Source: Alteromonadaceae bacterium (GTDB lineage: Bacteria > Pseudomonadota > Gammaproteobacteria > Enterobacterales > Alteromonadaceae). From it: a stretch of 64,000 nt of DNA. A program made the position numbers and the translations under genes. The notes beneath the pieces are model-generated. The model searched no databases, had not been told where the DNA came from, and saw only the letters and a program-made list of their open reading frames with translations. Location: positions 1 to 64,000 of the forward strand of contig JABXHM010000060.1 in assembly GCA_013373625.1 (NCBI GenBank), given 5' to 3'. This document shows, piece after piece, positions 52,489 through 60,785 of the stretch; position 1 is the stretch's first letter; every line of letters starts with the position of its first letter.

Positions 52489-52932
52489 TTATAGTTGAGT
52501 TATAGTAAGGGTAATCTGAGAGTCTGTATTACCCGTTACACCAAAACGGTACACCGCCGTCTTAGTTGGAATAAACTGTAAGTTTTCAGCTTGATCTGCA
52601 CAACTTAAGGTTACCGGGTGATTCAAAGCGACAATTAATCCTTTGTAATTGCCGCCACAAGTTTGCGACAACGTCCAGTTGGCGTTCGAAAATTTGAAAT
52701 CATAGGGTTGTTCATCAGCGATTAACTCAACATCGACGTACCAGCTATTACTGCCGCGTTGTAGCTGATAGGCCGGTTTGGCTTCCCACCAGTTAAACAC
52801 ACCACGTAAATACCATTGCGAAAAAACTATCCTGGGTTGTTGTTCCTGGTAGATAGGGTAACTACCTGTTTGAGTACAGGCTGAAAGAAACATCACAATG
52901 GCAGGTATTATAACTAACCAGCGTTTTTGCAT
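52489..52932 (-). CDS. Lipoprotein with carbohydrate-binding-like beta domain
   Basis: 147 residues from ATG 52932, with GGAAG upstream. Lipobox L-S-A-C (Cys 19). The mature part resembles early-set/CBM-like modules attached to pullulanases: Y-L-R-G-V-F-N-W-W-E, W-Y-V-D-V-E-L, Y-D-F-K-F-S-N-A-N-W. Aromatic residues in those strands could bind a glucan chain. No catalytic domain accompanies it. Function is a guess from the pattern; a family search would settle it. It lies downstream of the glyS terminator on the same strand. Confidence 0.5.
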   Translation of the reverse strand: MQKRWLVIIPAIVMFLSACTQTGSYPIYQEQQPRIVFSQWYLRGVFNWWEAKPAYQLQRGSNSWYVDVELIADEQPYDFKFSNANWTLSQTCGGNYKGLIVALNHPVTLSCADQAENLQFIPTKTAVYRFGVTGNTDSQITLTITQL

Positions 52933-52954
52933 AACATCGTCTTCCTTCAAATAT

Positions 52955-52980
52955 AAAAAAGGGCACAAATGAGTGCCCTT
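52955..52980 (-). terminator. Terminator of glyQ-glyS
   Basis: AAGGGCAC (52959-52966) pairs with GTGCCCTT (52973-52980), loop AAATGA, with a T-run on the minus strand. Confidence 0.8.
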
Positions 52981-53016
52981 AACATCGATCGCAGAGTAAC
53001 TAACGCGCCTGCGGGT

Positions 53017-55086
53017 TTATTTAGCCAGCAGTGAAATATCGGCGGTTGTTAAAAATAAACTACGTAGCAACAACAACAGGGCTAAACGGTTCTGCTTAAC
53101 TTTTTCATCGTCGGCCATAACCATAACATTATCAAAAAATGCATCAATGTCAGGTCGTAAGGTAGCAAGCTGAGACAGTACCTCTGTATATTGGCGCTCA
53201 CTGGCATGTTGAAGAATGCTGTCTTTAATTGCCATGATATTGGTATGCAGTGCAATTTCAGCTTCTTCAGACAACAGCGATTCACTGATATCTGCATCGC
53301 CTTCTATATTGTTCTTAGCGAGTATATTGGCAACACGTTTATTCGCCGCTGCTAATGCTTCTGAGGCGTCATTTTCCTTAAATGCTGCTACGGCATGAAC
53401 ACGTGCTAAATAGTCGGTAGGTTGTGTGGGGCGACGTGCTGACACGGCCTGAATCACATCTGTCTCTACTTGTTGATCTTGTAATAAGGCATTGAAACGG
53501 CCAAGTATAAAATCAACGACCTGTTCATTACATTGTGCATTTGTCAGTTTATCGGCATAAATATCAATGGCTTCGCTGACAATATCTTCAAGGTCAATGA
53601 CTAACGATTTCTCGGTAATAATACGCAACACGCCAATAGCAGCACGACGCAATGCAAAAGGATCGCGGTCACCTTTTGGCAATTGTCCGATACCAAAAAT
53701 ACCTACTAAGGTATCAAATTTGTCTGCCAGCGCGACTGCTGCACTTTCCAGCGAAGAAGGTAAATCATCGCCGGCAAAGCGCGGCAGATACTGCTCATAC
53801 AAGGCGTTAGCAACAGGCTCAGCTTCGCCGTCATGTAACGCATAATACTTGCCCATAACGCCCTGAACATCGGGAAATTCCATCACCATATTGGTCATGA
53901 GATCAGTTTTGGACAACCGTCCTGCGCGTTCGGCGTGAGCTGGATCTGCGTTAATAATGTTGGCTATAAAGGCAGAAAGCCTGGCTATGCGGTCGGATTT
54001 ATCTTTGAGTGTGCCCAGTTGTTTTTGGAACAAAACGGAATCAAGGGAAGCAAGTCTCGATTCAAGAGTTTGCTTTTTATCAGTATCGAAGAAAAACTCA
54101 GCATCGGCAAGGCGAGGGCGGATAACACGCTCGTTACCGCCAATGATCTGAATTGGGTCGTGGCTTTCTATATTGGTAACAAATAAAAACTGATTCGATA
54201 ACGATCCGTCTTTATTAAGTAAGGGGACGTATTTCTGGTCGTCTTTCATGGTGTAAATGAGCGCTTCTTTTGGTACGTTCAGGAAGTTCTCATCAAAGCT
54301 TGCTTGCAATACAACGGGCCATTCCACCAATGCAGCGATCTCATTTAGCAGGCTTTCATCGTAATCGGCAGTAAGTCCAAGCGCTGCTGCTTTAGTGTTG
54401 AGCGATTCAGCGATATGCGAAGCACGCGAGTCAAAATCTGCAACAACGTAATGTGCTTTAAGCGCGGTTAAATAGTTATCGGCATGATCCAGTTCAAATG
54501 TCTTTTCGCCGTGAAAACGATGCCCCTGAATAGTCCGTGAACTGTCCAGTCCAAGCACGGTTACTGCCACTAATTCACTGCCAAACAATGTACACAGAGT
54601 ATGCACAGGACGGATAAACTGCGTAGTATAATTACCCCAACGCATAGGCTTGGAGATAGGTAACCTGGCAATAGCCTGACTGATAATATCTTGCAAAAGC
54701 GCACTGATAGTCTGTCCTTTCACTTCAGCTTTATACAGCAACCATTCGCCTTTATCGGTTTTGAGTCGATCGGCTTGCTCAACAGAGATACCGTTACCGC
54801 GCGCCCAACCCATTGCTGCTTTCGTTGGATTGCCGTCATCGTCAAAGGCTGCTTTTACCGCAGGGCCACGTTTTTCAACAATTTTATCCTGCTGGGTTTC
54901 GGCCAGACCAACCACATATACCGCAAGACGGCGAGGCGCTGCAAACCAATGCACTTTGGTAAAGCTAAGTTCCGCATTATTCAATGCTTCTTCGACGTTT
55001 TCAGCAAAACTAGAACCCAATTGAATCAATGACTTAGGAGGTAACTCTTCGGTTCCCAACTCAATTAATAAATTTTCTGTACGCAC
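53017..55086 (-). CDS. glyS: Glycyl-tRNA synthetase beta subunit
   Basis: 689 residues from GTG 55086, equal to E. coli GlyS; AAGGAG lies eight bases upstream, and the longer TTG frame to 55107 overlaps glyQ. Start [20 protein letters not shown], then [12 protein letters not shown]. The subunit recognises the tRNA. Begins 2 bp after the glyQ stop. Confidence 0.97.
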   Translation of the reverse strand: MRTENLLIELGTEELPPKSLIQLGSSFAENVEEALNNAELSFTKVHWFAAPRRLAVYVVGLAETQQDKIVEKRGPAVKAAFDDDGNPTKAAMGWARGNGISVEQADRLKTDKGEWLLYKAEVKGQTISALLQDIISQAIARLPISKPMRWGNYTTQFIRPVHTLCTLFGSELVAVTVLGLDSSRTIQGHRFHGEKTFELDHADNYLTALKAHYVVADFDSRASHIAESLNTKAAALGLTADYDESLLNEIAALVEWPVVLQASFDENFLNVPKEALIYTMKDDQKYVPLLNKDGSLSNQFLFVTNIESHDPIQIIGGNERVIRPRLADAEFFFDTDKKQTLESRLASLDSVLFQKQLGTLKDKSDRIARLSAFIANIINADPAHAERAGRLSKTDLMTNMVMEFPDVQGVMGKYYALHDGEAEPVANALYEQYLPRFAGDDLPSSLESAAVALADKFDTLVGIFGIGQLPKGDRDPFALRRAAIGVLRIITEKSLVIDLEDIVSEAIDIYADKLTNAQCNEQVVDFILGRFNALLQDQQVETDVIQAVSARRPTQPTDYLARVHAVAAFKENDASEALAAANKRVANILAKNNIEGDADISESLLSEEAEIALHTNIMAIKDSILQHASERQYTEVLSQLATLRPDIDAFFDNVMVMADDEKVKQNRLALLLLLRSLFLTTADISLLAK

Positions 55087-55088
55087 GG

Positions 55089-55994
55089 TTACTGCTCCTT
55101 CTGACAAAGCGGAAAGCCAAGTTCTTCGCGTGCCTGGTAATATGCTTCGGCACAGGCTTTTGCCAGTGTTCTGACGCGTAAAATATAGCGCTGTCTTTCG
55201 GTGACTGAAATGGCATGACGGGCGTCGAGTAAGTTAAACGCGTGCGACGCTTTCATAACCTGTTCATAGGCAGGCAACGGCAGGTTTTTCTCGATCAGTA
55301 ACTGGCTGGCCGCCTCACACTCATCGAACGTATTAAATAACGCATCAACGTTAGCATGTTCAAAGTTGTAGGCCGATTGCTCCACTTCGTTCTGATGGAA
55401 CACATCGCCATAGGTCACTTTGCCCATAGGGCCGTCGGTCCACACCAGATCGTAGATACTGTTAACACCCTGAATATACATAGCCAGGCGTTCTAAACCA
55501 TAGGTGATTTCGCCAGTAACCGGTTTGCACTCAAGTCCGCCTACCTGCTGGAAGTAGGTGAACTGGGTCACTTCCATGCCGTTAAGCCATACTTCCCAAC
55601 CAAGTCCCCAGGCACCAAGTGTAGGCGATTCCCAGTTGTCTTCTACGAACCGGATATCGTGCACGAGCGGGTCAAACCCCAGTTCACGCAGGGATCCTAA
55701 ATACAATTCCTGAATATTGTCTGGCGATGGTTTCAGCATCACCTGAAACTGATAATACTGCTGAAGGCGGTTAGGGTTTTCACCGTAGCGGCCATCGGTA
55801 GGGCGTCGGCATGGCTGTACGTAAGCACTGCTAATTGGCTCAGGGCCCAGTGATCGCAAAAACGTCATTGGGTGGAATGTACCGGCACCCACTTCCATAT
55901 CCAGTGGCTGAATAATGACACAACCTTGTCTGGCCCAATAATCCTGTAAGGCAAGGATTAAGCCCTGAAATGTTTTAATATCGTACTTGTGCAT
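55089..55994 (-). CDS. glyQ: Glycyl-tRNA synthetase alpha subunit
   Basis: 301 residues, ATG start. [31 protein letters not shown] and [13 protein letters not shown] define GlyQ; it activates glycine. A TATACT -10-like element and an eight-pair palindrome (56049-56070, CAGGCCTA/TAGGCCTG) sit upstream and may control the operon. Confidence 0.98.
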   Translation of the reverse strand: MHKYDIKTFQGLILALQDYWARQGCVIIQPLDMEVGAGTFHPMTFLRSLGPEPISSAYVQPCRRPTDGRYGENPNRLQQYYQFQVMLKPSPDNIQELYLGSLRELGFDPLVHDIRFVEDNWESPTLGAWGLGWEVWLNGMEVTQFTYFQQVGGLECKPVTGEITYGLERLAMYIQGVNSIYDLVWTDGPMGKVTYGDVFHQNEVEQSAYNFEHANVDALFNTFDECEAASQLLIEKNLPLPAYEQVMKASHAFNLLDARHAISVTERQRYILRVRTLAKACAEAYYQAREELGFPLCQKEQ

Positions 55995-56182
55995 ACATTA
56001 ACGACTATAACTGACTGATGACTTAAAGGTGGGTTAGTATACATTCTGCAGGCCTATGAATGTAGGCCTGAAAGGACTAAATTCTGTCTGGGTTCGGTAA
56101 AAAAGGCGATTAGTGATCGCAAAGCGCACATTGCCAGGCTAAAAAAGCGTAAATCGACGACATAATACTCAGGAGAGCAACA

Positions 56183-56770
56183 ATGACGGTAACGGTTACC
56201 CGGTGTGCATGGGTCTCTGACGATGAAATGTATCAGGCCTATCACGACAATGTCTGGGGCAGACCAGAGCGCGACCCTCAACAGCTATTTGCAAAGTTGT
56301 GCCTGGACGGACAGCAGGCAGGATTAAGCTGGATTACCATTTTAAGAAAACAAGCTGAGTATGAGCGGGTGTTTTATGGCTTTGACCCACATAAAGTTGC
56401 ACAAATGACGGAGCAGGATGTAGAGCGGTTAATGCAAAACCAAGGTATTATTCGTAGTCGTCTGAAAATAAACGCAATTATTAACAATGCACGTGCTTAT
56501 TTAAGGATCAGTGAGCAGCAAAGCTTTACCGATTATATTTGGCAGTTTACTGACCACCGGACCATTGTTAACCAATGGCAATCCATTCAGGACGTACCGA
56601 CCAGTACCGCTGAGTCCAAAGCTATGGCTAAAGCATTAAAAAAAGCCGGTTTCAGTTTTGTTGGAGAGACAATATGTTACGCATTTATGCAGGCCGTAGG
56701 CATGGTCAACGACCATACCCTCGATTGTCATTGCTATAACGACGTCCGATCCTTAGCCATAGCCGGGTAA
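56183..56770 (+). CDS. tag: DNA-3-methyladenine glycosylase I
   Basis: 195 residues, ATG start with AGGAG upstream. R-C-A-W-V-S-D-D-E-M-Y-Q-A-Y-H-D-N-V-W-G and G-L-S-W-I-T-I-L-R-K match Tag, as does the zinc ligand set Cys 7 in T-R-C-A-W plus the C-terminal H-T-L-D-C-H-C. It removes 3-methyladenine from DNA. The last 37 bp overlap the convergent DUF2489 gene. Confidence 0.94.
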   Translation: MTVTVTRCAWVSDDEMYQAYHDNVWGRPERDPQQLFAKLCLDGQQAGLSWITILRKQAEYERVFYGFDPHKVAQMTEQDVERLMQNQGIIRSRLKINAIINNARAYLRISEQQSFTDYIWQFTDHRTIVNQWQSIQDVPTSTAESKAMAKALKKAGFSFVGETICYAFMQAVGMVNDHTLDCHCYNDVRSLAIAG

Positions 56771-57216
56771 CGCGACTCGCAAAACGCAATGAGAGCAGGT
56801 AACTCTTTGAGTACCTTAGATTCATGCTGCTCTTCGATAGCTTCACGGGCCTTGTCTTCGGCTAAACGCTGTTTTTTATTAAGGGCTTTGCGGTCCTCGA
56901 GTATCGCAAAGCCGCTAACTTCACTGAACAACGTATGGATAGACGGATAACTGACGGCGTAATCTTCGGTGACTTCTTCAGGCAACGCCCTGAGTAACCG
57001 GCAGATACGTATTACCCCCTCAGATACATTGCACTGTTGCTGTAGCATCGCTTTAGAAATGGTATGCACACTTTCGAATATCGTTTCCAGACGTTGTTCT
57101 CTGGCGGCTTTCTGACGTGCATTTTGTTGCTGCAACTGGAACATTAACCGACCTGCGTAAACGCCAAGTATGGCAATAATGAGCAGCCCGATACTTACCA
57201 GTGTTATCCATACCAT
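56734..57216 (-). CDS. DUF2489 single-pass membrane protein
   Basis: 160 residues, ATG start. N-terminal membrane helix (about 3-25) followed by a charged helical domain (Q-L-Q-Q-Q-N-A-R-Q-K-A-A-R-E-Q-R-L, I-S-K-A-M-L-Q-Q-Q-C-N-V-S-E-G). Matches the gammaproteobacterial DUF2489 family of unknown role, often found beside yihI. Starts 9 bp after yihI. Its 3' end overlaps tag. Confidence 0.75.
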   Translation of the reverse strand: MVWITLVSIGLLIIAILGVYAGRLMFQLQQQNARQKAAREQRLETIFESVHTISKAMLQQQCNVSEGVIRICRLLRALPEEVTEDYAVSYPSIHTLFSEVSGFAILEDRKALNKKQRLAEDKAREAIEEQHESKVLKELPALIAFCESRYPAMAKDRTSL

Positions 57217-57225
57217 AGGGGAATT

Positions 57226-57714
57226 TTACCTCTCAAAGTCATCGAGTTTGAGAGCGTCCAGCGCAGCAAACTCATCTTCGTCATCGTCGGCATTATCATC
57301 GTCAGGGTTAATACCCATTAGTTCGCACAATGCCTTATGCCGTGCCATCTGTTCGTCTACGTAGTGTTGCTGATCTTTAGTCAGCCCCTTACCCTGATCA
57401 AGCTTATCAAGTAGTGCGATAAGACGGCTATCAGCTTCCAGCGCAGCAAGCTCCTCCGCCGGTGTCGCATACTTACGCTTTTGCGTCACAACGGGTGCCT
57501 TAACTAACGGCACGGGCTTTTTACTTCCTAAGCGAGGATCGCCCTTGCCACCAGTTTTTGACTTTTCCTGCTTTTTGTCTTCGACATTGTGGCGGCTGCC
57601 AGGTGTATTACCTTTACGTTTTTTTACGCGCCCGGAAGAGGTTTTATGTTCGAAATCGGGGTCTTTACGCACACCGATCATACCAACCTTACGGGATTTC
57701 TTTTTCTTAGCCAT
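57226..57714 (-). CDS. yihI: Der GTPase-activating protein YihI
   Basis: 162 residues, ATG start. Highly basic N-terminus (M-A-K-K-K-K-S-R-K) and K-K-R-K-G-N-T-P-G-S-R-H-N core, then an acidic C-terminus (D-D-D-N-A-D-D-D-E-D-E-F). YihI stimulates the Der GTPase in late 50S assembly. It is the neighbour of csrC in E. coli. Confidence 0.93.
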   Translation of the reverse strand: MAKKKKSRKVGMIGVRKDPDFEHKTSSGRVKKRKGNTPGSRHNVEDKKQEKSKTGGKGDPRLGSKKPVPLVKAPVVTQKRKYATPAEELAALEADSRLIALLDKLDQGKGLTKDQQHYVDEQMARHKALCELMGINPDDDNADDDEDEFAALDALKLDDFER

Positions 57715-57776
57715 AACCTTCCAATAGAGCAGAACGCTCTGCTACTGTGAATTCATCTATTGTCTATTATAACGCG

Positions 57777-58418
57777 TTATTGCTCAGGCTTCTGCATCAA
57801 TACAATGTCACGTTGGGGAAAGATCACATTGAGGTGATGTTGTTGCGCTAGCCAGGTAAACGTTTCTACAGAAAAAAAGCTCACGTGGGTTGGGTCATTC
57901 TTGTAATGCCATTGCGCGAACTTGTCTGCACTGATTACCCGTTTAGTCATGATACCCAGCCAACCACCTGGTTTAAGTAGCGTCATCCAACGATGCCATT
58001 CTTTAGCCGGCTGATGAAAATGCTCGATAGACTCAGTGGCGGTAATAATGTCGTAGTGTTTAGCCGGGATTTCGAAAGGACCAAACAGTGGATCGAAGCA
58101 GTCAGTATGGTATCCATGCCGGGCAAACAAATGGGCTAAGGCCTGACAAGGGCCGCTACCATAATCAAGCAGGCTTGGGGCCGGGAAGGTCAGGTGCGGC
58201 AGCATACAGTCGACCAGACGGTTTAAAAAACTTAGATAGCCAGCATCAGTCAGAGTGTTTTCGTGAAGCTGGTATTCGGCGAGTTCTTGCTGCTGGGAGG
58301 GCAGTGATTCGGGATCAACAAAAACCAACAGGCATTTCTTACAACGAAAATAAATCCGCTGCGGATTCTGATGAAATGAGAAGATTTTTTTAGACTGGCA
58401 AAGTGGGCATTTAATCAT
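57777..58418 (-). CDS. Class I SAM-dependent methyltransferase with N-terminal zinc ribbon
   Basis: 213 residues, ATG start. Four cysteines (C-P-L-C near 4-7 and C-K-K-C near 26-29) make a zinc ribbon. A Rossmann methyltransferase follows: L-L-D-Y-G-S-G-P-C-Q-A (motif I, about 84-94), D-I-I-T-A-T-E-S-I-E-H-F and L-K-P-G-G-W-L-G-I-M-T-K-R. The substrate is unknown. The start codon is only 13 bp from the end of the CsrC-like RNA terminator, so the gene needs read-through or a promoter inside that RNA region. Confidence 0.8.
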   Translation of the reverse strand: MIKCPLCQSKKIFSFHQNPQRIYFRCKKCLLVFVDPESLPSQQQELAEYQLHENTLTDAGYLSFLNRLVDCMLPHLTFPAPSLLDYGSGPCQALAHLFARHGYHTDCFDPLFGPFEIPAKHYDIITATESIEHFHQPAKEWHRWMTLLKPGGWLGIMTKRVISADKFAQWHYKNDPTHVSFFSVETFTWLAQQHHLNVIFPQRDIVLMQKPEQ

Positions 58419-58430
58419 ATTGCGCGTAAT

Positions 58431-58459
58431 AAAAAAGGCGATGGTATCACACCATCACC
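58431..58459 (-). terminator. Terminator of the CsrC-like RNA
   Basis: GGCGATGGT (58437-58445) pairs with ACCATCACC (58451-58459) with one wobble, loop of five, followed by six T on the minus strand. It could also end cytochrome c4 transcripts that read through. Confidence 0.8.
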
Positions 58460-58645
58460 TTACAAATTGAGTGTCAGATGACACCTCTCCCGTTAGTGCA
58501 CTTCTTTGTGCAGCTGGCTCCCTGCAGTACTCCCCTTATTTTTCTTTTTGGCGGAGCATTTTTTGTTCTGGGTCTTCCTGACACTTTATAATTTCATCCT
58601 GAACAATTGCTTGTTACTAATGTCGGACTGTTTCACAACAGGTTT
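58431..58645 (-). ncRNA. csrC: CsrB/CsrC-family small RNA (CsrA-sequestering)
   Basis: The 322-bp gap between cytochrome c4 and the methyltransferase has no reading frame but carries, on the minus strand, five GGA motifs. Two are in classic CsrA hairpins: UUC-AGGAU-GAA (58593-58603) and GUC-AGGAA-GAC (58572-58582), the latter like E. coli CsrC. A third, GCAG-GGAGCCAG-CUGC (58510-58525), also puts GGA in a loop; others are at 58531-58535 and 58487-58491. An intrinsic terminator ends it (58431-58459, stem GGUGAUGGU/ACCAUCGCC and six U). In E. coli csrC lies between yihA (engB) and yihI in this same relative orientation. The 5' end (about 58645) is a guess from a weak TTGTAA/TAATCT promoter. Five motifs is few, closer to RsmY/RsmZ. 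Confidence 0.72.
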
Positions 58646-58693
58646 CACGACAGCGGTTAGATTACAGCATCTGGATTAAATTACAACCATGAA

Positions 58694-58711
58694 TGTTACA
58701 TTTTGTTAACA
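58694..58711. promoter_or_regulatory. Candidate response-regulator (UvrY/GacA-like) box
   Basis: TGTTA-N8-TAACA, an 18-bp inverted repeat with the geometry of the GacA/UvrY box (TGTAAG-N6-CTTACA) but only partial base match. It lies about 50 bp upstream of the guessed start of the CsrC-like RNA, suiting activation by BarA/UvrY. Low confidence. Confidence 0.3.
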
Positions 58712-58740
58712 TTTCAATGGAAACAAACAGTTAGTTAATT

Positions 58741-59364
58741 CTAATGTAAGCCTGCAACGTAATTAGCCAGTATTTCGATGTCTTCATCGGTTAATTTTGA
58801 AGCAATGTCGCGCATCATTCCGTTCATGTCGTTGTGACGCTCACCGGCGCGGAATGCCTTAAGCTGAGCAGTCGTGTAAGCTGCATGCTGGCCACTGATA
58901 TCCGGGAAACCAGCTAACTGCATGCCGTTACCGCTCGGGCCATGGCATGCGATACAAGCTGTAACGCCTCGTTCTGCGTCGCCGCCACGATAAAGTGCTT
59001 CGCCCGGCTCAATAAAGTTTTCAGGTGTGGCGCCTGGCTTCGCTTCCTGACCAGCAAAATATGCTGCCAGGTCAGCAATATCCTGATCACTCAGTGGCGC
59101 GGCCATGCCGTTCATCACAGCATTGTTTCGACCTTCTTCACCCCCGGTTGAAGAGGCCAGACGAAATTCCGTTAACTGCTTAGCCAGGTATTTAGCGTGC
59201 TGACCAGCAATTTTGGGGTTAATCTCAATCATACTGTTTCCATCAGGTCCGTGACAGGCAGCACAGACAGCTGATTTTGCTTTACCAGCTTCTGGGTCTC
59301 CTTCAGCAGTAACAGAAGCAGTAAACCCAAGGGTTAAACAAAACAACATACACAGTTTTTTCAT
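58741..59364 (-). CDS. Cytochrome c4, dihaem
   Basis: 207 residues from ATG 59364 with AAGAGA upstream; the longer frame is not credible. Signal peptide to residue 20. Two haem sites C-A-A-C-H (34-38) and C-I-A-C-H (137-141) in the repeated domains, each with a distal Met (M-N-G-M-A and M-N-G-M-M). Periplasmic electron carrier to cytochrome c oxidases. Lies between engB and the CsrC-like RNA; E. coli lacks it here. Confidence 0.94.
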   Translation of the reverse strand: MKKLCMLFCLTLGFTASVTAEGDPEAGKAKSAVCAACHGPDGNSMIEINPKIAGQHAKYLAKQLTEFRLASSTGGEEGRNNAVMNGMAAPLSDQDIADLAAYFAGQEAKPGATPENFIEPGEALYRGGDAERGVTACIACHGPSGNGMQLAGFPDISGQHAAYTTAQLKAFRAGERHNDMNGMMRDIASKLTDEDIEILANYVAGLH

Positions 59365-59536
59365 AATTATTCTCTTACAAGGATCCAACGGCTGATAGGA
59401 TATACGTGATATCATGCGTATTTTACACATTTAACGCGTCAGAAAAACCTATTCCATGCTAAAACTATGGAATAACATCGGTTTAATAGTGAACTATGAC
59501 CAATGTAGCAGATAATCTGACATTTTGAGTAATCGA

Positions 59537-60151
59537 ATGAGTTATTACAGCAAAGCAAAATTTTTTACCAGTGCACCTGATATAAAACATCTTCAAGATG
59601 ACAGTGGCGTCGAAATTGCCTTTGCCGGCCGATCCAACGCTGGCAAGTCGAGCGCTTTAAATACATTAACCCGGCAAAAAAACCTGGCCAGAACCAGTAA
59701 AACACCGGGCCGGACTCAGCTTATTAATGTTTTTGAGCTTGAGGGAGATCGACGTTTAGTTGATTTACCAGGTTATGGCTATGCCAAAGTACCGCTGGCT
59801 ATGAAAGAAAAGTGGCAGCGTTCATTAGGTGAATACTTACAAAAACGTAAAAGCCTGAAAGGACTAGTGGTGTTGATGGATATTCGCCATCCTTTTAAAG
59901 ATTTGGACCAGGACCTAATTCACTGGGCTGTCAGCGCTGACTTACCGGTGCTGGCACTTATGACCAAGTCAGATAAATTAAAATCGGGTAAGCGTAAGGC
60001 ACAGCTATTAATGGCTCGGGAAGCGGCAATGGCGTTTTGTGGCGATGTAACAGTGCAAACTTTCTCAGCGCTTAACAAGCAAGGCTTGCCAGAATTTGAA
60101 GCAGTACTGAATCAGTGGTTTGGTATTGAGCGCGAAGACAAACAAGATTAG
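59537..60151 (+). CDS. engB: Ribosome-biogenesis GTPase EngB (YsxC/YihA)
   Basis: 204 residues from ATG 59537; a TTG at 59525 adds four. G1 [10 protein letters not shown] at 30-39, then [17 protein letters not shown], and T-K-S-D (G4). Essential for 50S assembly. Divergent from cytochrome c4 and convergent with spf-polA, as in E. coli. Confidence 0.96.
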   Translation: MSYYSKAKFFTSAPDIKHLQDDSGVEIAFAGRSNAGKSSALNTLTRQKNLARTSKTPGRTQLINVFELEGDRRLVDLPGYGYAKVPLAMKEKWQRSLGEYLQKRKSLKGLVVLMDIRHPFKDLDQDLIHWAVSADLPVLALMTKSDKLKSGKRKAQLLMAREAAMAFCGDVTVQTFSALNKQGLPEFEAVLNQWFGIEREDKQD

Positions 60152-60186
60152 TCAACCGTAAAGGCAGCTTAAAATAAAAGTAGCAG

Positions 60187-60221
60187 AAAAAAATAACCCC
60201 ATTCAGGGAATGGGGTTAAGG
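60187..60221 (-). terminator. Minus-strand terminator in the engB-spf gap
   Basis: TAACCCCATTC pairs with GAATGGGGTTA (about 60194-60218) in a nearly perfect ten- to eleven-pair stem. Seven T follow on the minus strand, but no T-run on the plus strand. No minus-strand gene ends here, so it may close a small transcript (see findings) or back up spf termination; the hairpin may also end engB. Confidence 0.6.
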
Positions 60222-60590
60222 ACTGAGAGAAAACACATAAAAAAACCGATAGTAAGAGTACCAAATCCCACCGAAAGTTCAGATTAATTAAAAAAAAGTT
60301 TAATTAATTTTTTTATTTCTTAATTAACAATATCTTAGAGTGTTATTTTTTTGCTCAGTTTTGTTCTGTATGTGGCGAAATGCGGGTTGTTAAGTGTGGC
60401 AAAAATACCCGGAATGAAACGAAATGTGAAACGCTACATTCGGATTTCAGGTTTGTTTTTGTTGCAAATAACTGTGCAAGATACATATCCGCGAGAAAAT
60501 AGTCCGCGAGGAAATAGATCGAATTATCAGATAGGAAAAGGGCCGCAGAGCGAGCAAACTTAGCTGTGTGAATTTACCAGGCATTAAAAT

Positions 60591-60661
60591 AAAAAAAGCT
60601 CCGGCAAGTACCGGAGCTTAAGCAAAGGTTTGAAAAAGGATTTCTCACCTCTGTACCCTAC
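60591..60661 (-). ncRNA. spf: Spot 42 small RNA
   Basis: The minus strand from 60661 reads GUAGGGUACAGAGGU, identical to the first 15 bases of E. coli Spot 42, then a U/A/C-rich single-stranded stretch and a terminator stem AGCUCCGG/CCGGAGCU (60598-60605 with 60612-60619) with seven U. Length is about 71 nt, versus 109 in E. coli, so the middle is shortened. A promoter TTGCCG-N17-TACGCT lies just upstream. Position between polA and engB is that of spf. Spot 42 works with Hfq and represses carbon-use genes; in E. coli CRP represses it. A CRP site is not evident here. Confidence 0.9.
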
Positions 60662-60785
60662 GTCGATAAGCGTACATAAGTGAAACGTAAACGGCAAGTC
60701 AAAAGTGTAATTTTACTACCTCTTGGCCGCCAGGTTGCTGAATTATTGTGCGCGTTGTTACGTTTTTTTGTAATCAAATTACTTA

